Source of the DNA: Arachidicoccus terrestris
Lineage (GTDB): Bacteria; Bacteroidota; Bacteroidia; Chitinophagales; Chitinophagaceae
Length of the DNA stretch: 64,000 nucleotides
Reading direction: 5' to 3'
Assembly (NCBI RefSeq): GCF_020042345.1
Contig: NZ_CP083387.1
Location: 4,340,001 to 4,404,000 of the forward strand
Positions 34,980 to 42,967 of the stretch are shown here, in pieces (the first letter of the stretch is position 1; each line of letters starts with the position of its first letter). Under the pieces are notes generated by a model. That model was given only the letters and a program-made list of their open reading frames with translations. It searched no databases and had not been told where the DNA came from. The position numbers were made by a program, and so were the translations under genes.

Positions 34980-36068
34980 ATGGAGGGCGAATTTGCCAAA
35001 AAAGGTGTTTATCAAAAGGGGCAGGGTGCCCAATCAAGTCCTCATAACCGATTCCTGCAAAACAGTTACGGTAAATTCGAGATAGAAGGTATTGATGAAT
35101 GGGAACAAGTTGAACAAAGCCGCCCTACTCAGTTTATATTTGGCAATGCAAAAACTATTGTCAATAAAGTGAGTAGTGGAGATGTTGGCATGCAGTTTTC
35201 CCTCAATCCTTATCAAGGGTGTGAACACGGATGCATATACTGTTATGCACGAAATTCACATGAATATTGGGGCTTTAGTGCAGGAATAGATTTTGAGAGA
35301 AACATTATCGTCAAAAAAAATACGCCTCAACTTTTTCAGTCTTTTCTGCAAAAGAAGACTTGGGTGCCGAGCCCTATTTCGCTTTCAGGAAATACCGACT
35401 GTTATCAACCGGCTGAAAGAAAGTTTAGACTGACCCGGAAGGTTCTGGAAATAGCCTTGGATTACCGGCAGCCCATTAGTATGATTACCAAAAACGCCCT
35501 TATTATACGCGATCTGGATTTATTAAAGGAAATGGCTTCGATGAATCTTTGCTGCGTATTTGTATCCATTAACAGTCTTAATGAGTCGCTTCGCCAAAAA
35601 TTGGAGCCGAGAACAACTACAGCTACACAGCGACTTAAGATCATAGAACAACTGTCCGGTGCCGGAGTTCCGGTAGGCATTATGGAAGCTCCCATTATTC
35701 CGGGGCTAAATGATACAGAGATTCCCCAGGTACTAAAAACGGTGGCTTCGGCCGGTGCTAAATGGGCTGGCTTCACTGTTGTCCGGCTGAATGGTCAAAT
35801 CGGCGGTATCTTTAAGGACTGGTTGCATAAAACATTTCCTGACAGAGCCGATAAGGTTTGGCATAGCATAGAAGCCTGCCATCAAGGTAGAGTCAATGAT
35901 AGTGAATTTGGTCGCAGAATGCGGGGAGAAGGGCACCTTGCTGAGCTGATCAGGCAGACTTTTAAGCTGCATACCCGGCTTAATCGCCTGAATATGGAAT
36001 CTCTGGAATTGGACTGTTCATTGTTTAGAAGGCCCGGAGAAGGCCGGCAACTGTCTTTGTTTGATTAA
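34980..36068 (+). CDS. PA0069-type radical SAM protein
   Basis: A 362-residue radical S-adenosylmethionine enzyme. The iron-sulfur cysteines are in NPYQGCEHGCIYCYARNSHEY (about residues 79-99, CxxxCxxC), typical of the SPL-related PA0069 family. Other landmarks are SGNTDCYQPAERKFRLTRKVLE, ITKNALIIRD and SINSLNESLRQKLEPRT. The C-terminus ends RRPGEGRQLSLFD, a family trait. Its reaction is unknown, although the relation to spore photoproduct lyase suggests nucleic-acid repair or modification. Convergent with the amidohydrolase gene, nine bases between stops. Confidence 0.9.
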   Translation: MEGEFAKKGVYQKGQGAQSSPHNRFLQNSYGKFEIEGIDEWEQVEQSRPTQFIFGNAKTIVNKVSSGDVGMQFSLNPYQGCEHGCIYCYARNSHEYWGFSAGIDFERNIIVKKNTPQLFQSFLQKKTWVPSPISLSGNTDCYQPAERKFRLTRKVLEIALDYRQPISMITKNALIIRDLDLLKEMASMNLCCVFVSINSLNESLRQKLEPRTTTATQRLKIIEQLSGAGVPVGIMEAPIIPGLNDTEIPQVLKTVASAGAKWAGFTVVRLNGQIGGIFKDWLHKTFPDRADKVWHSIEACHQGRVNDSEFGRRMRGEGHLAELIRQTFKLHTRLNRLNMESLELDCSLFRRPGEGRQLSLFD

Positions 36069-36077
36069 TGAATGCTT

Positions 36078-37736
36078 TCATTGTAAAATCGGTCTGCCTG
36101 ACCTGTCGTATACTTTTTCGCCGCCAACAAATGTCATTAATATTCTGGTTCTCAGTATGTCTTTCATTTCTGCCTGCATAAGGTCTTTGTCGGTGACGAC
36201 AAAATCGGCCCATTTACCCACTTCAATACTCCCCTTCTCTTTATCTTCGAAGCTGGCCTTTGCGGCCCAAATGGTTATCCCTTTTAACGCTTCTTGTCTG
36301 GTAAGGGCATTTTCCATTTGGAACCCTTTTTTTGGCAAACCGCTGGCATCTCTGCGAAAAACAGCTGCGTAAAAGGTCTTAACAGGCGAAATATCTTCTA
36401 CCGGGAAGTCAGTCCCCAAAGGGATAAATCCGTTTTGCCCCAAAAGCTCTTTATTGATATAGGCATTCTTGATTCTTTCAGGCCCTAACCGCTGCTCAGC
36501 CCAGTACATGTCAGAAGTAGCATGAGTCGGTTGTACGGAAGGGATAATCTTATAGTCCTTAAAATAGTGCAAGTCTTCTGGCGCTACAATTTGTGCATGT
36601 TCTATCCGCCAGCGCCGGTCATTCGGGCCTTTAAGATACTTGGCATAGACTTTTAGTATGGTACGAACAGCAGAGTCACCAATGGCGTGCGTTGCGATCT
36701 GAAAATTATGTTTATAAATAAACTGTGTAACAGAATCATAATGTCTGAGGGGACTCAGCAAAAAACCGTAATCAGTAGAGTCATCTGCATATGGCTGCAA
36801 CAGGCAGGCACCTCTGGATCCCAGAGCGCCGTCTGCAAACACTTTGAAACCCGGTATGTGCAGTCTATCTGTTTTTATCTTTCCGTGCTTCAATAAAAAA
36901 TCGAAATTAGATTTTTTGTCGCTGAGCAAAACATAGAGCCTTATTTTGAGTGCCCCTGTATTTTGCAGGCTATCTAACAAAGGAATCAATAGGGAATCTT
37001 CTGCCATGTCTTCTATACTCGTAAGTCCAGCAGCAAAACAGTTTTGTTCCGCCGCCTGTAATGCTTGGGTCGCTTCTTTAACAGTCGGCATGGGAATCTG
37101 ATTATATACCAGGCTAGTGGCATTATCTATCAGTACACCAGTCAGCATACTGTCTTTGGACAGGATCTGTCCACCAGCAATGCTGTCTCCGGGTTGAATC
37201 CCTGCGCGGTCCAGTGCTTTCTGATTGGCGATCACTGCGTGGCCATCAATGCGGGACAATAAAACCGGATTATCTGGAAATAACGAATCTAAACCCGATT
37301 TTTCAGGGAATTCCTTTACTGCCCAGTCATTTTGGTCCCATCCTGCGCCAATGATCCAGCCCGTGTCGTTTGCAGCTCTCTTGTTTTTGTAATCGAGAAG
37401 TTTTTTTAAAATGGCATTCCAGCTTTTAGTGCCCTCTAAATTTACCTGCTTAAGGTTTTGCCCATAGGCCAGAAAATGGGCGTGTGCATCAATAAAGCCG
37501 GGATAGATAAATTTCCCCTGGGCATTTATGTTTTTAGCGCCTACATATGCATGCTGGAGCTCTTTGCTGTCGCCCACGGCCAGGATCTTACCATCTTTAA
37601 TAGCAATAGCAGATACTTTGGAAAAATTGCTGTCAACGGTATATATGGTGGCATTATAAATTAGTAAATCTACCGATGTCTTGGTATGACAGGAAGCCAA
37701 TAGGCCAAAGAAAAATAAAGTCAAGAGAAAGCGCAT
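36078..37736 (-). CDS. Amidohydrolase-family lipoprotein (YtcJ-like)
   Basis: A 552-residue metal-dependent hydrolase with a lipoprotein signal (MRFLLTLFFFGLLASCHTK, acylated Cys16). The amidohydrolase landmarks are FIYPGFIDAHAHFLAYG (metal-binding HxH, about residues 93-109), THAIGDSAVRTIL, IEHAQIV and LGTDFPVEDISP with the metal-site Asp. YtcJ-type enzymes hydrolyse amide or cyclic-imide bonds; the substrate is unknown. The protein probably faces the periplasm. Transcribed alone. Confidence 0.9.
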   Translation of the reverse strand: MRFLLTLFFFGLLASCHTKTSVDLLIYNATIYTVDSNFSKVSAIAIKDGKILAVGDSKELQHAYVGAKNINAQGKFIYPGFIDAHAHFLAYGQNLKQVNLEGTKSWNAILKKLLDYKNKRAANDTGWIIGAGWDQNDWAVKEFPEKSGLDSLFPDNPVLLSRIDGHAVIANQKALDRAGIQPGDSIAGGQILSKDSMLTGVLIDNATSLVYNQIPMPTVKEATQALQAAEQNCFAAGLTSIEDMAEDSLLIPLLDSLQNTGALKIRLYVLLSDKKSNFDFLLKHGKIKTDRLHIPGFKVFADGALGSRGACLLQPYADDSTDYGFLLSPLRHYDSVTQFIYKHNFQIATHAIGDSAVRTILKVYAKYLKGPNDRRWRIEHAQIVAPEDLHYFKDYKIIPSVQPTHATSDMYWAEQRLGPERIKNAYINKELLGQNGFIPLGTDFPVEDISPVKTFYAAVFRRDASGLPKKGFQMENALTRQEALKGITIWAAKASFEDKEKGSIEVGKWADFVVTDKDLMQAEMKDILRTRILMTFVGGEKVYDRSGRPILQ

Positions 37737-37960
37737 AAAAGTCTGATTTAGGAAACCTTGGTATGATGTTCCGGGTCTAATATACCAAAGATTCTCCGAT
37801 CTTCCATGAATAAAACCCTAAAATAGACTGGCAGGCTGCCGTACACCTCATGGAATTGTTATAGGCAGGCCAATTAAGTCCAATATATCTACCTTGCGGA
37901 GTGTACATCTGGTCGGGTGAGATGCTTTCAGATTGGTATAATTCATACTGTCGGGATATG

Positions 37961-38440
37961 TTAATTGTTGCCAAGTTCCCAAAAATGGTCCTTAAAATCG
38001 TCACCTACAGCCGGCCCGTTCTTAATGGCGGCGGCAACGGCTTCCAGCTGTACCTGTGTAAGGCTTTCCTCCAGATAAGGGAATAGTTGCCTTTCTTCAA
38101 AGCGAACATGGCGATCAACGATTTCAGCCAGGGATTCAAGATCAGCATAGCCCACCCTAGGGGGCGCTGCTTTTATAGTCGCAATCATAGAGAGAATGTG
38201 ACGGTGTTCGTCTAATGCCTGTTGTACAAAAGGGCTGTCGCTATAAATAAACAGAGAGGTCTCCTCTTCTTTAAAATGGGGAATCAACATATGTTGTTCA
38301 AAATACCGGATATAATCAATCATGCGACCCACTTCTACCCCATGGCTGATACCTTGGCGAAGCTTCCAGCCAAATAGCAGACTGTAATGATGTTCCCTGG
38401 AAAGCGGTTTAAGGTATTCACTCCTTTTAATGGGTGCCAT
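37961..38440 (-). CDS. Hemerythrin-domain protein
   Basis: A 159-residue HHE-cation-binding four-helix protein. Metal ligands lie in LSREHHYSLLFGW near residue 15, IRYFEQHMLIPHFKEEETSLF near 44-64 (HxxxE pair), VQQALDEHRHILSMI near 78-92 and VDRHVRFEERQLFPYLEE near 117-134. It probably binds a di-iron site and senses or stores oxygen, or detoxifies nitric oxide. It closes the Rrf2-associated cluster: the DUF488 gene is 4 bp upstream, and RIC, a hemoglobin and an oxidase lie further up. Confidence 0.88.
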   Translation of the reverse strand: MAPIKRSEYLKPLSREHHYSLLFGWKLRQGISHGVEVGRMIDYIRYFEQHMLIPHFKEEETSLFIYSDSPFVQQALDEHRHILSMIATIKAAPPRVGYADLESLAEIVDRHVRFEERQLFPYLEESLTQVQLEAVAAAIKNGPAVGDDFKDHFWELGNN

Positions 38441-38444
38441 AACT

Positions 38445-38813
38445 TTACTTTTTAAGGGTGGACATGAGGACTTCTTTTAAGACAACAGCATCGTTATGCG
38501 CCTCATCTCTCGCGCCGTAGACTAATGTGACCAAAGGATGTCTTTGAACAGTTTCCAGCAAAGAAGCCATCGTGACTTTGTTGTTTTTTAATTCCTGTTT
38601 GTATTTTTTCTTGAATTCCGGCCATTTATCGACTTCATGATTGAACCATTTTCGTAGCTCACTTGAAGGGGCAATTTCCTTGCACCAGTCATTTATATTT
38701 GCTTCTTCTTTTTTGATACCTCTGGGCCATAGTCTGTCAACTAATATACGCCAGCCATCCTTGTCGGAGGCTGGGATATAGGCCCGTTTTATCTGAATAT
38801 TTGGAGTAGACAT
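38445..38813 (-). CDS. DUF488-family protein
   Basis: A 122-residue protein of the YeaO/DUF488 type. It has the diagnostic block DGWRILVDRLWPRGIKKEEANINDWCKEIAPS and the ending VTLVYGARDEAHNDAVVLKEVL. Members are small cytosolic proteins of unknown function, often next to nitrosative- or redox-stress genes. The 4-bp gap to the hemerythrin gene shows translational coupling, so it belongs to that operon. Confidence 0.85.
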   Translation of the reverse strand: MSTPNIQIKRAYIPASDKDGWRILVDRLWPRGIKKEEANINDWCKEIAPSSELRKWFNHEVDKWPEFKKKYKQELKNNKVTMASLLETVQRHPLVTLVYGARDEAHNDAVVLKEVLMSTLKK

Positions 38814-38885
38814 GATTATGAGTATGGATCTGTTCGCAATTAAAGTTACGAAAGTTCACCAATATATCATTCACCGTTTGGGATT

Positions 38886-39632
38886 TTAACTTACTACCGC
38901 GGGTTCCAGCTCAATGGCTTTTGGAAACAAAATATTGTTCTCGATATGAATGTGTTGATGAAGATCTTTTTCGAAGTCATGTAATAGCTGGAATGTCAGA
39001 CGATAAGTATTGCAGGCATCTTCGGGCGCTATATAATCGTTACAAAGAGACCGGATTTTAGCTGAGCGCTCCCCTTCAGCTTCGTGGTCCGCTAACATGG
39101 CATTGACAGGATTGGCGATGCTACCGAAAGGTGGCGGAGCGGCTTTTGCACCACTTAGGGAGGCTATTGTTATTTTGCGTATGAACGGGAAAAGCATCAA
39201 TTCTTCCTTTTTCATGTGCATCGCCAGTTCTCCAGCCGTCTGTTGGAATATAGATCTGATCTCTTCCAGTTCAGGGTGACGCATGCCATGAACCTGAACG
39301 ATTTTATCGAGATAGTTTTTGATCACGGGTGTCTGCCTGGTGACATACCGGTGGTGCATTTTTTCCACGTAATCTGCCATAAGATCCAAAGGCCAGTCTT
39401 TCAGACTTGTCGGTACCCGCGTACTTTCATCCTTGTTACTGTTTGTCCCGCCCAGTACGTGCTGTAGCTCAGTTGTTATCTTTTCCATATCCAGGTTTGC
39501 AGCCTGGCAGACTTCTGCGAGGCTACGGGAGCCATGGCAGCAAAAGTCCAGTTGGTATTTCTCCAGAATGACAGCCGTTTGATAACTTTCGGCAACAATA
39601 TCTCCCAGTGTAGTTTGCTTATTTATTTGCAT
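38886..39632 (-). CDS. ric: Iron-sulfur cluster repair di-iron protein (RIC/ScdA/YtfE family)
   Basis: A 248-residue protein. The N-terminal ScdA_N domain (about 1-60) has the LDFCCHGSRSLAEVC block with Cys31-Cys32-His33. The hemerythrin-like four-helix part (about 85-240) supplies the di-iron ligands in HHRYVTRQTPVIKNYLDKIVQVHG, MHMKKEELMLFPFI, ADHEAEGE and HIHIENNILFPKAIE. RIC proteins deliver or restore iron to iron-sulfur clusters damaged by nitric oxide or peroxide. The end of the upstream four-helix gene overlaps its start by 14 bp, so the two are translationally coupled. Confidence 0.93.
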   Translation of the reverse strand: MQINKQTTLGDIVAESYQTAVILEKYQLDFCCHGSRSLAEVCQAANLDMEKITTELQHVLGGTNSNKDESTRVPTSLKDWPLDLMADYVEKMHHRYVTRQTPVIKNYLDKIVQVHGMRHPELEEIRSIFQQTAGELAMHMKKEELMLFPFIRKITIASLSGAKAAPPPFGSIANPVNAMLADHEAEGERSAKIRSLCNDYIAPEDACNTYRLTFQLLHDFEKDLHQHIHIENNILFPKAIELEPAVVS

Positions 39633-40089
39633 GATTTAATTTTTGATGCTTTTTGACTAAATAGATACCTAGTAGAACCAGCATAATGAGTTTTACGACT
39701 TCCATAGAGACATAAATAATATGCAGGGCAGGCTGACTATCTATACCGCCAGCGATGATCTGGTCAGCGATCCGGTCCAGTGCCGGTAGCCCCCAGAAGG
39801 TTTCCAGGATTGTCATCAAAGCGGCGATGATAAACAATAAATTTCGATAACTGTATATTTTCTGTGGAACGAAAAATAAGTTGGCTGCGGTAATAATAAT
39901 GAGCGCCCACTCTACTTTATTTAAAGCTCCAAAAACCAGTTTCCCGATTCCCAGACCAATTGAAATCGTAACACCGGGTGCTCGGAATTTCAGCCATGCT
40001 TCCATGAAACTGATAGCCAATAGAAATCCCAACCATAAAAAAATAGCAGGTAATGCGTATGGATAACGCTCTTGCGCGTTTGCGTTCAT
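39619..40089 (-). CDS. Four-helix membrane protein, family not recognised
   Basis: A 156-residue protein with four hydrophobic segments: ALPAIFLWLGFLLAISFMEAW, WALIIITAANLFFVP, NLLFIIAALMTILETFWGLP and HIIYVSMEVVKLIMLVLLGIYLV. Two conserved-looking Glu (FMEAWLKFRAPG and ALNKVEWALI) lie near helix ends. It overlaps the RIC gene by 14 bp and follows the truncated hemoglobin gene by 57 bp, so it belongs to the nitrosative-stress operon. I do not recognise a family; a heme- or quinone-linked role would be a guess. Confidence 0.7.
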   Translation of the reverse strand: MNANAQERYPYALPAIFLWLGFLLAISFMEAWLKFRAPGVTISIGLGIGKLVFGALNKVEWALIIITAANLFFVPQKIYSYRNLLFIIAALMTILETFWGLPALDRIADQIIAGGIDSQPALHIIYVSMEVVKLIMLVLLGIYLVKKHQKLNHANK

Positions 40090-40119
40090 CTTAATATTGT
40101 TCTAAAAGTTGTCTAGAGT

Positions 40120-40131
40120 AAAAGATCTTTT
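40120..40131. promoter_or_regulatory. AAAAGATCTTTT palindrome (candidate Rrf2-type operator half-sites)
   Basis: A perfect 12-bp palindrome 31 bp upstream of the four-helix gene start. It contains two copies of AAAAGAT facing each other, the same core found upstream of ccoN and the Rrf2 gene. Confidence 0.3.
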
Positions 40132-40146
40132 TGTCTTTTCATTAAG

Positions 40147-40542
40147 TTAAAATAAAGGTCTGGCCTGGTTATTCTTATAATATTGGATCTTGAAATTGAA
40201 CATTTCTGCCATTTTATTGGCGCGCCACCTGGCTTCCGTAGCTTTGTCTCCGGTGAAGTGTTCATCAATAGTTTGATTGAATAGTTCCAGCCATTTCTCA
40301 AAATGGTGCCAGTCTACCGGCAGGTTTGCATGTGGTGGAAAAGGGCTCCCAAAATACGTATGATCCTCTAAAAGTACTGTCTGCCAGAACCGATACATCT
40401 TTTCCAGATGCTCTGGCCATTTGTCCCGGATGATCCCGTCGAAAATGGGGCCGATCAAAGGGTCTTTACGGACTTTATCATAGAAGTTATCGACTAATAC
40501 CTTGCAATCCTCTAGTGTAAGTATATCTTTTTTATGTTCCAT
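40147..40542 (-). CDS. Group III truncated hemoglobin
   Basis: A 131-residue globin of the group III (trHbP) type. DCKVLVDNFYDKVRKDPLIGPIFD opens the B-helix, with Phe20 and Tyr21 at the distal site. FWQTVLLEDHTYFGSPFPPHANLPVDWHHFEKWLELF includes the proximal heme ligand (His80 of the WHHF motif) in the normal group III position. Such globins bind oxygen and nitric oxide and are linked to NO detoxification or peroxidase-like chemistry. It is in the run of genes between the oxidase subunits and RIC, and ends 57 bp before the four-helix gene. Confidence 0.93.
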   Translation of the reverse strand: MEHKKDILTLEDCKVLVDNFYDKVRKDPLIGPIFDGIIRDKWPEHLEKMYRFWQTVLLEDHTYFGSPFPPHANLPVDWHHFEKWLELFNQTIDEHFTGDKATEARWRANKMAEMFNFKIQYYKNNQARPLF

Positions 40543-40546
40543 AATA

Positions 40547-40999
40547 CTATTGTGGCCTCAAATGTAAGTAAGAAATTAAATAATACATCGCCCAACCAAA
40601 AAAACCAATGATGATCATCCAGACCCAAGAGGGAATGCTTCTCGGGGACTCGCTGCCGACAATATGAAAATTCTGCGAATTTCCTTTACCGTAAGCATTG
40701 ATCATGAGTGGAAGTACGCCGTCTACAATAGCGTTTTCCTTGATGCCCTCAATGGCAATTGCGGGTCCGTTCTGTACTTCAAACGGTATCAGGCGGATCC
40801 CTTCCCTTCCATCCGGGTCCCGGCTTATAATTTTAAGTGTGTGTTTGCCATCCACTAGTTTCGTCGTATCGAGCTCAAAATTCACCGGCGAAATAAAGTC
40901 AGCGACCGGTTTAGGCTCATCATCGACGAAAATGAGCACACTGCTTCTGGCTTCGGTGGCTCCTGTTTTGTTTAATATCATTTCCATGTTACTCGTCAT
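40547..40999 (-). CDS. Ig-like domain protein with C-terminal membrane anchor, oxidase-cluster associated
   Basis: A 150-residue protein. Residues about 15-80 form a beta-sandwich-like stretch (SSVLIFVDDEPKPVADFISPVNFELDTTKLVDGKHTLKIISRDPDGREG), followed by a second strand-rich part and one membrane helix near the C-terminus (SWVWMIIIGFFGWAMYYLISYLHL). I recognise no named family. It overlaps the upstream gene by 11 bp and ends 4 bp before the hemoglobin gene, so the three genes are coupled. The helix anchor and location suggest an accessory subunit of the heme-copper oxidase, which is inference. Confidence 0.7.
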   Translation of the reverse strand: MTSNMEMILNKTGATEARSSVLIFVDDEPKPVADFISPVNFELDTTKLVDGKHTLKIISRDPDGREGIRLIPFEVQNGPAIAIEGIKENAIVDGVLPLMINAYGKGNSQNFHIVGSESPRSIPSWVWMIIIGFFGWAMYYLISYLHLRPQ

Positions 41000-41285
41000 T
41001 TAAAATCAATCTTTTAATATGTACGCTATTTTTTTCCCCGGGGCGTACCAGCCATTTTACGGAGTAATATAAGGTCGCCATTGTAATAGCAACCATGATC
41101 CATATGATAATATAGTCAAAATTGCCCTCCGGTCCCGCTCCGTGCGTAATCCCCCGAAGAATTTTAGGTTGCTGTTTTTCACAGACACTACAGGCAAATG
41201 CTGTTTTGCCGATGGCGCTCATCCAAATCAAAAAAAGTGCGATGATTGCGGTTGCTTTACATCTCCGGCCACTGCTTTTTTTCAT
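40989..41285 (-). CDS. Small membrane protein with CSVCEKQQP motif
   Basis: A 98-residue protein with two hydrophobic helices, TAIIALFLIWMSAIGKTAFAC and YIIIWIMVAITMATLYYSVKWLV. The first looks like an uncleaved or cleaved signal ending at ACSVCEKQQPKILRG, a CxxC pair that could bind metal or form a disulfide on the periplasmic side. The family is not recognised. It overlaps the next gene by 11 bp. Small helix proteins of this kind accompany oxidase subunits, so an oxidase assembly or accessory role is a reasonable but untested guess. Confidence 0.7.
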   Translation of the reverse strand: MKKSSGRRCKATAIIALFLIWMSAIGKTAFACSVCEKQQPKILRGITHGAGPEGNFDYIIIWIMVAITMATLYYSVKWLVRPGEKNSVHIKRLILNDE

Positions 41286-41320
41286 TGTCTTATGTTTATT
41301 AGGTTATTTTAATGTAATGG

Positions 41321-41329
41321 TTATCTTTT
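41321..41329. promoter_or_regulatory. TTATCTTTT element upstream of the small membrane gene
   Basis: Part of a T-rich stretch 36 bp upstream of the start codon (41285). It matches the core of the longer element at 45148-45162 and 45721-45735; the sequence is AT-rich, so chance is possible. Confidence 0.25.
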
Positions 41330-41422
41330 TTTTTGGAATGAGTGGCCGATTTTTGATGAAACATATACAGAGATTCATCCCTGACTGCTGCATTAAAATG
41401 CCGGAACTAAAGGCCCCGGTCA

Positions 41423-41728
41423 TTATCCTTCATGAATTCTTAGCTTTTTCATGATAACAGAGCTGTCCCTGTCTTCATAAAGACCATATCCATTTACAAG
41501 AATCCCTTTCTCGTCTCCTTTTCTGGAAGAAATGGCATAGATGATCATTTCATCACCCGGATCTGTCATTCCCTCAAATCGGTATACCTCATCAATTTCA
41601 AACTCATCAGGAGATAAAGAGAGAACTTCTCCGCAAACCAGGCAATCTTCTCCCAGATTAAAGTCATGGGTATAGCCCCTTTTGTTTAAATCATTGACGG
41701 CTTCAGAAACTGTTTCGTAATTTTTCAT
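41423..41728 (-). CDS. Small conserved Bacteroidota protein (often labelled phosphoribosylpyrophosphate synthetase)
   Basis: A 101-residue cytosolic protein, MKNYETVSEAVNDLNKRGYTHDFNLGEDCLVCG, then EFEIDEVYRFEGMTDPGDEMIIYAISS and GILVNGYGLYEDRDSS. Proteins of this length and pattern are common in Bacteroidota, and databases often call them phosphoribosylpyrophosphate synthetase, a name that does not fit because no PRPP-binding motif is present. The function is unknown. It sits in the gap between ccoO and the accessory genes on the same strand, with 137 bp to the next gene and 202 bp to ccoO. Confidence 0.75.
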   Translation of the reverse strand: MKNYETVSEAVNDLNKRGYTHDFNLGEDCLVCGEVLSLSPDEFEIDEVYRFEGMTDPGDEMIIYAISSRKGDEKGILVNGYGLYEDRDSSVIMKKLRIHEG

Positions 41729-41930
41729 TGTATAACATTTTATGGTTTTAAAATTTGGATAGAGATGGTGTTGATTTTTTAATAAAGAGCCAGGGTGTCA
41801 CGGGTTCTTTTCACATCGTTGTTTCAGACCCCGGCCCTTTTGTAGCCTTCTTTATCCTCTAATTTAAAACTTATTTTTAAGTTAGGCTGTTAAAAAATTA
41901 CATTGTTAATATTAATGATTGAATAATGTA

Positions 41931-42941
41931 TTACTGACCAGCTGACAGCTTGGCGGCATCCATAAATGTTTTCACATCTTCTACTTTTACCTCTGATGCG
42001 CTATTGCCCCAACTTGTACGCTCATGGTTGATAATGGCCGTTACTTCCTCAGGTGTTAGCCCGGCTGTAGTACCGATATTGGGCATAGGGCCAAAGCCTT
42101 CTTTTTCTCTGCCTGTATAACCATTCATAATAATGCCTACATAAAGTTCCAGGTTATCTCCGGTAACAACACTACTGCCTTTCAGGGGAGGAAAGGCGCC
42201 TGGCAAACCCTCTCCGTTGGCCTGATGGCAGCTTTGACAGTTGGCTGTATATAAGGCTGCACCATCGGTCGTAGCCCCACCGCTTGCCTCCTCAGCTTTG
42301 ATAGCAGCTCTTTTATACAGAAACGCTGGGGAAACAGTCCCGTCAGGTAGTTCTACCTGCTTGAGAGACTGTAGATAGGCCAATAGATACATGGCTTTCT
42401 TGGTAGCTACGTATTTTCCAGGTTTTCCATCCATAAACGCTGCCGGAACATTGACAACGATATCGGTCTTTTTGGGTTTATCTCTATATATAAACAACCA
42501 TGGATAGGCCGGCATAACGGATTCTTTGACGACAGCCCTCGGATTAAATAAGTGGACTAAGTTCCAGTCCTTACTGGGTTGGCGATTACCGATATTGGTC
42601 AGATCAGGGCCTGTTCTTTCCGAACCCATAAGCGTTGCAGTATTGTGCCATATATCTGGTCTTCTATCCAAGGCATAGTCTGCTGCGACGCTGGGCCGGG
42701 ACCCCCAGGTCTTATCCATATCCAGATTTCTGACCTGCTGCGTATGGCAGGCGATGCAGCCATTGGCCACATAAATGGCCTTACCTTTTCGGGCAGCCGG
42801 GCTTAACTTAGTGGCACCTGGCAGGGGTTGATTGATTCTATCGGTCTGCCATGCAGGGATTACAGCTACCAAAAGCGTCAGGCCGATAAAAAACGCAGCG
42901 GCTGTAAAGAATAGCTTTTTATGATTATCAAAAAATTCCAT
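41931..42941 (-). CDS. ccoO: Diheme cytochrome c subunit of a cbb3-like oxidase (CcoO-type with extra cytochrome domain)
   Basis: A 336-residue protein with one N-terminal membrane helix (about 9-30) and two c-type heme sites. The CcoO-like part carries GCIACHTQQVRNLD (Cys62, Cys65, His66) and the likely axial Met143 in SVMPAYPWL. A C-terminal cytochrome domain carries NCQSCHQANGEGLPGAFPPL (Cys235, Cys238, His239) with axial Met286 in GFGPMPNIG. Canonical CcoO has a single heme and CcoP has the others; this chain seems to merge both roles. It follows ccoN by 26 bp. It feeds electrons to the heme-copper centre from the periplasmic side. Confidence 0.88.
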   Translation of the reverse strand: MEFFDNHKKLFFTAAAFFIGLTLLVAVIPAWQTDRINQPLPGATKLSPAARKGKAIYVANGCIACHTQQVRNLDMDKTWGSRPSVAADYALDRRPDIWHNTATLMGSERTGPDLTNIGNRQPSKDWNLVHLFNPRAVVKESVMPAYPWLFIYRDKPKKTDIVVNVPAAFMDGKPGKYVATKKAMYLLAYLQSLKQVELPDGTVSPAFLYKRAAIKAEEASGGATTDGAALYTANCQSCHQANGEGLPGAFPPLKGSSVVTGDNLELYVGIIMNGYTGREKEGFGPMPNIGTTAGLTPEEVTAIINHERTSWGNSASEVKVEDVKTFMDAAKLSAGQ

Positions 42942-42967
42942 GACGGGTGTATTTCTGTGTTTTACAA

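Noticed and set aside
37777-38004. 75-codon frame between the hemerythrin and amidohydrolase genes
   Set aside because: Overlaps the hemerythrin gene and has no motif.
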